In this document: piece after piece, positions 41,681 to 43,722 of the stretch
How the letters are laid out: every line of letters starts with the position of its first letter
Position numbering within the stretch: the first letter of the stretch is position 1
DNA from: a virus
Length of the DNA stretch: 43,722 bases
Strand: one strand, 5' to 3'
IMG/VR virus record: IMGVR_UViG_3300037628_000345
Span: 1 to 43,722 of that record
Notes under the pieces: generated by a model
What the model was told of the DNA's origin: nothing
The model's database searches: none
Seen by the model: the letters and a program-made list of their open reading frames with translations, nothing else
Translations under genes and position numbers: made by a program

Positions 41681-41684
41681 AGGA

Positions 41685-41861
41685 CTACCCTTTCTCGTTT
41701 GTGCAATGCCCGGCTTCAATCAGGGCTTGGGCTGTTCGCCCATAATGTCCCTGTAATGACCATGCTTGCCTGGTATCAATCAGTTCCTGAAAGAAGGAGA
41801 TCAATTCCTCTTCTTCCATAGAACCATTTTCATAGTCGATGATTTGGTCAACAGTTACCAT
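41685..41861 (-). CDS. Small conserved phage protein (YGRTA motif)
   Basis: A 58-aa acidic protein. VTVDQIIDYENGSMEEEELI, then FFQELIDTRQAWSLQGHYGR and TAQALIEAGHC, match a small family common in phage accessory regions. The role of the family is not known. The start at 41861 has AAGGA in the block's repeated start-region pattern. Confidence 0.75.
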   Translation of the reverse strand: MVTVDQIIDYENGSMEEEELISFFQELIDTRQAWSLQGHYGRTAQALIEAGHCTNEKG

Positions 41862-41865
41862 GGGA

Positions 41866-42057
41866 CTATCCTTTCTCGTTCCGCAGTGACGCAATGTTGG
41901 TTAATGTCTCTTCACATGAGACAGGCCCGGCTGCTATTGCCTGATGTAGGTCAACGAAGTCAGAGAATTGTGACATCACGTTGCCCGATGTGTCAATGAC
42001 TTCGTAGTGCTTGGCATTGCACCCGTCAATGAATACGTATGGAGTGAAGGCTTTCAT
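41866..42057 (-). CDS. Hypothetical protein, 63 aa
   Basis: A 63-aa protein with strand-helix appearance (KAFTPYVFIDGCNAKHYEVI). It ends in RNEKG, as the next gene ends in TNEKG, because the shared AACGAGAAAGG sequence is both coding end and ribosome-binding site of the following gene. Confidence 0.6.
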   Translation of the reverse strand: MKAFTPYVFIDGCNAKHYEVIDTSGNVMSQFSDFVDLHQAIAAGPVSCEETLTNIASLRNEKG

Positions 42058-42061
42058 GGTC

Positions 42062-42307
42062 TCACCTATAGAATGTTGAATTAGGGTACATTTCTTGCGC
42101 GTCGCGCTTTGCTACACCCCGAGACCTTGCCCTTATTTCTTTATGGATTGCTCCGCAATCGCATGCAAGACAATAAATAGGCTCGCCAATACCATAGTAA
42201 GAGCCGTTTGGGGTGTAGCCATACGCATTGATATACAATCTATACAGACGAAACTTGTGCTTTTCAAGGCGCAATGGGTGACCATATGCTGATCCAAAAG
42301 TGTTCAT
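42062..42307 (-). CDS. Small conserved phage protein, 81 aa
   Basis: An 81-aa basic protein. FRLYRLYINAYGYTPNGSYY, then GIGEPIYCLACDCG and ARSRGVAKRDAQEMYP, resemble a small phage family with a YxGxGxPLY-type core. The role is unknown. Possible metal-binding Cys residues in the centre. Confidence 0.65.
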   Translation of the reverse strand: MNTFGSAYGHPLRLEKHKFRLYRLYINAYGYTPNGSYYGIGEPIYCLACDCGAIHKEIRARSRGVAKRDAQEMYPNSTFYR

Positions 42308-42317
42308 GGTCTATTCC

Positions 42318-42494
42318 TTACTTTTCCCAGTCTTTGTTGAGGATGCACCACGTATCAAAACCCTTGGTGGCTATGTGGTCTATCATTTCACCTTTAGATG
42401 GTTCAATATCACTCTCTATAGTGAATGTTGCCCCATAAGTGATCCCGATTGCATTATGCTTTCGGACTCGTGCGTCAAATGTCCATGCTTTCAT
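42318..42494 (-). CDS. Hypothetical protein, 58 aa
   Basis: A 58-aa ORF starting MKAWTFDARVRKHNAIGITY and ending CILNKDWEK. AAAGGACAGTACA precedes the ATG, in the pattern shared by this block. It lies after a hairpin in the 81-bp gap. No family is recognised. Confidence 0.6.
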   Translation of the reverse strand: MKAWTFDARVRKHNAIGITYGATFTIESDIEPSKGEMIDHIATKGFDTWCILNKDWEK

Positions 42495-42525
42495 TGTACT
42501 GTCCTTTCTTCTGATTAGTCACACT

Positions 42526-42564
42526 GCGGGGTCCTGAGAGCCTCGCCAAAGGACAAGACCCCGC
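42526..42564 (-). promoter_or_regulatory. Stem-loop in the early gene block
   Basis: GCGGGGTC at 42526-42533 pairs perfectly with GACCCCGC at 42557-42564, with an inner CCT/AGG pair. No T-run follows on the minus strand, so processing or stabilisation is more likely than termination. Confidence 0.5.
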
Positions 42565-42575
42565 TGCATTACCAA

Positions 42576-42971
42576 TCAAACAACATGGTAATAAGTATCC
42601 TGACCAATATCGTATGTGTACGCCTCACTATTGAGAGCCGTGGTGAGGTCACACTCGACAAACTGGCCAATGTGTTCTGGCACGAGACCCTCCGCCGGGC
42701 GGAACAATGACGCTTTGCGAGAGCTGTCGAGGTAAAGAGCGCTCTCTTGTCCGAATTGTTCCACAAGTGAGAGGGCTTCTATATGAGAACACTTGACCAC
42801 GAAGGATACTTCTGTCCGGCCCTTGTAACAGCCCCGGACGCGCTTGTGGTCAATGTTCAGGTCATTCAGTATGGTCCGCAAGTCCTGAGTGCGTTGGATG
42901 TTGGTTGCGTGGTCGAGAGTGTCAAGCTCGGCACTAATGATGTAAACGGCGTCGTTGATACGGTCTAACAT
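42576..42971 (-). CDS. Hypothetical protein, 131 aa
   Basis: A 131-aa alpha/beta protein (NDLNIDHKRVRGCYKGRTEV, then SFVVKCSHIEALSLVEQFGQ). The central strand-helix order resembles small phage proteins that adopt an ACT- or ferredoxin-like fold, but I cannot assign a family. The start region has AAGGGATAGTACA, in the block's repeated pattern, and overlaps the upstream gene. Confidence 0.6.
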   Translation of the reverse strand: MLDRINDAVYIISAELDTLDHATNIQRTQDLRTILNDLNIDHKRVRGCYKGRTEVSFVVKCSHIEALSLVEQFGQESALYLDSSRKASLFRPAEGLVPEHIGQFVECDLTTALNSEAYTYDIGQDTYYHVV

Positions 42972-43186
42972 TGTACTATCCCTTGGTTACGTCGTGTTGA
43001 TTGAACCTCACGAGCTATCTTGACTGCCCGCTTGTGAGACGATGAATTGTGATTGAAGGGTGATGACTTCACCTTGCCCTCTTTGTCGAGTACTATGCGC
43101 ACGTTGTCCATGTGGCAGAAGGGTACTCGGACGCTGATCTGACCTTTGGCCAGTGACACAAAGTGAGTGTGGTTGATGTTTTCCAT
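42965..43186 (-). CDS. Hypothetical basic protein, 73 aa
   Basis: A 73-aa protein with strands at the N-terminus (HFVSLAKGQISVRVPF) and a basic helix at the C-terminus (SHKRAVKIAREVQSTRR). DNA or RNA binding is possible by charge. AAAGGGCACGCT precedes the ATG. Confidence 0.6.
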   Translation of the reverse strand: MENINHTHFVSLAKGQISVRVPFCHMDNVRIVLDKEGKVKSSPFNHNSSSHKRAVKIAREVQSTRRNQGIVQC

Positions 43187-43248
43187 AGCGTGCCCTTTCG
43201 ATGGTCATTAGGTGAAACCCGCCCCAAAGGGCGAGAAACATCTAGCGA

Positions 43249-43443
43249 TCAATACCCAAGCCACACCATAAGGTTGCCCGCATCAACTACATTAGCAATT
43301 CGTTCTTCAGTCGCGGCGAACTCCTCTGGGTTTGCACCATGCTCTTTGCAGATTTGTTGCACGTACTTCCAGTCTATCAGGTATGCGTCGTCAGTCCCTT
43401 GCTCCTCAAGAGCTTCTTCGGATGTAAACTGCTCATTTAACAT
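43249..43443 (-). CDS. Hypothetical acidic protein, 64 aa (first early gene)
   Basis: A 64-aa acidic protein (EALEEQGTDDAYLIDWKYVQ). The ATG at 43443 has AGAGGG upstream; a longer reading from 43518 runs into the control region and is less likely. As the first gene after the control region it is probably expressed immediately on infection. The 62-bp gap to the next gene (43187-43248) holds a small CGCCC/GGGCG hairpin. Confidence 0.55.
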   Translation of the reverse strand: MLNEQFTSEEALEEQGTDDAYLIDWKYVQQICKEHGANPEEFAATEERIANVVDAGNLMVWLGY

Positions 43444-43531
43444 GGTGGTTGCCCTCTGTCGATGGTGATGAACTAAGCAGGTTGCCCTGTCCCTAAGACA
43501 TAAGCACACATCACCCACCTATTCAAGTAAT

Positions 43532-43668
43532 ATTGTTGCGTATTTGGGTAACATTGTTGCGTACATAGCCTTTTATGGGTAACAATGCACTGCATGCTGT
43601 GCGCACCACCAAAGCACGCAAGATTATTACCCAATGTGAGCGCTCACTCACCTCTATCACGCAACAAT
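43532..43668. promoter_or_regulatory. Iterated-motif control or origin region
   Basis: ATTGTTGCGTA occurs at 43532-43542 and 43553-43563 (starts 21 bp apart), and its reverse complement core at 43659-43668. TGGGTAACA occurs at 43545-43553 and 43576-43584 (starts 31 bp apart), with an inverted TTACCCA at 43627-43633. GCACTGCATGCTGTGC at 43587-43602 is a near-perfect palindrome. The spacings are close to two and three helical turns. The region 43444-43722 has no gene and precedes the early leftward block. Binding sites for a repressor, activator or origin protein are inferred. Confidence 0.6.
43636..43647. promoter_or_regulatory. Perfect palindrome GTGAGCGCTCAC
   Basis: A perfect 12-bp palindrome identical to the core of the symmetric lac operator, typical of LacI/GalR-family operators with a central CG. 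No LacI-like gene is in the window, so a host regulator or another phage protein would have to bind it. Confidence 0.5.
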
Positions 43669-43722
43669 CTTAGCTTATACTCAGGGTGAGCATATGTCAT
43701 CCCCTGTAGAATAAAGTATCAC

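Noticed and set aside
43444-43722. Terminal repeats shared between the two ends of the window
   Set aside because: The first about 100 bases and the last about 200 bases show no common stretch, so circular permutation or redundancy cannot be shown from this sequence.
1-43722. tRNA genes, CRISPR arrays, integrase or repressor genes
   Set aside because: None was found by reading: no cloverleaf with a conserved T-loop, no regular repeat-spacer array, no tyrosine or serine recombinase motif and no CI-like repressor.

Overview
The window looks like a near-complete or complete genome of a short-tailed (podovirus-type) double-stranded DNA phage of about 43.7 kb. The evidence is the gene set and order: terminase small and large subunits, a T7-type head-tail connecting portal, a Bbp19-type small protein, a scaffold, the major capsid protein, a tubular gatekeeper, an oversized nozzle-like tail protein, three internal virion/ejection proteins and tail-fibre genes. 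The host cannot be read directly. A GH108 endolysin, a gene-transfer-agent-type 3-TM holin and sigma70-like TTGACA promoters suggest a Gram-negative, probably alphaproteobacterial, host (inference). I see no RNA polymerase, integrase, repressor, tRNA or CRISPR array, so transcription should rely on host RNA polymerase and the phage is probably lytic.

Layout. Positions 126-22284 are a plus-strand late (virion) block. It has its own TTGACA promoters (90-118 and 5459-5487) and stem-loop structures in the larger gaps (5484-5536, 6492-6529, 7072-7154, 18188-18218). Positions 22285-23404 are a minus-strand lysis cassette (small holin, GH108 endolysin, 3-TM holin-like protein) with its own promoter. 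Positions 23409-35931 are a minus-strand replication block: zinc-ribbon proteins, an A1-like phosphoesterase, a RuvC-type resolvase, family A DNA polymerase, a DUF2815-type ssDNA-binding protein, a deoxyribosyltransferase-like protein, a DUF2800 RecB-type nuclease and an SNF2-type helicase. A lone plus-strand gene at 35991-38510 encodes a primase-polymerase/ATPase. Positions 38522-40647 and 41074-43443 hold many small minus-strand genes, separated by a terminator and a leader region (40648-41073). Positions 43444-43722 are non-coding and rich in iterated and palindromic motifs, probably the early control region or an origin.

The most unusual structure is in the primase-polymerase gene. Between its Walker A motif and the next core strand lies about 530 bp whose in-frame translation is low-complexity, while the +1 frame reads like a genuine protein. 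That +1 protein has a duplicated module carrying a portal-like MTATEV motif, and a perfect AGGAGG sits at the left edge of the segment. The gene therefore appears to have absorbed foreign coding DNA out of frame, or to host a nested gene, while staying open. A second unusual pattern is that three promoters (first late gene, lysis holin, primase-polymerase) place the -10 box only 6-8 nt before the ATG, which predicts leaderless mRNAs.
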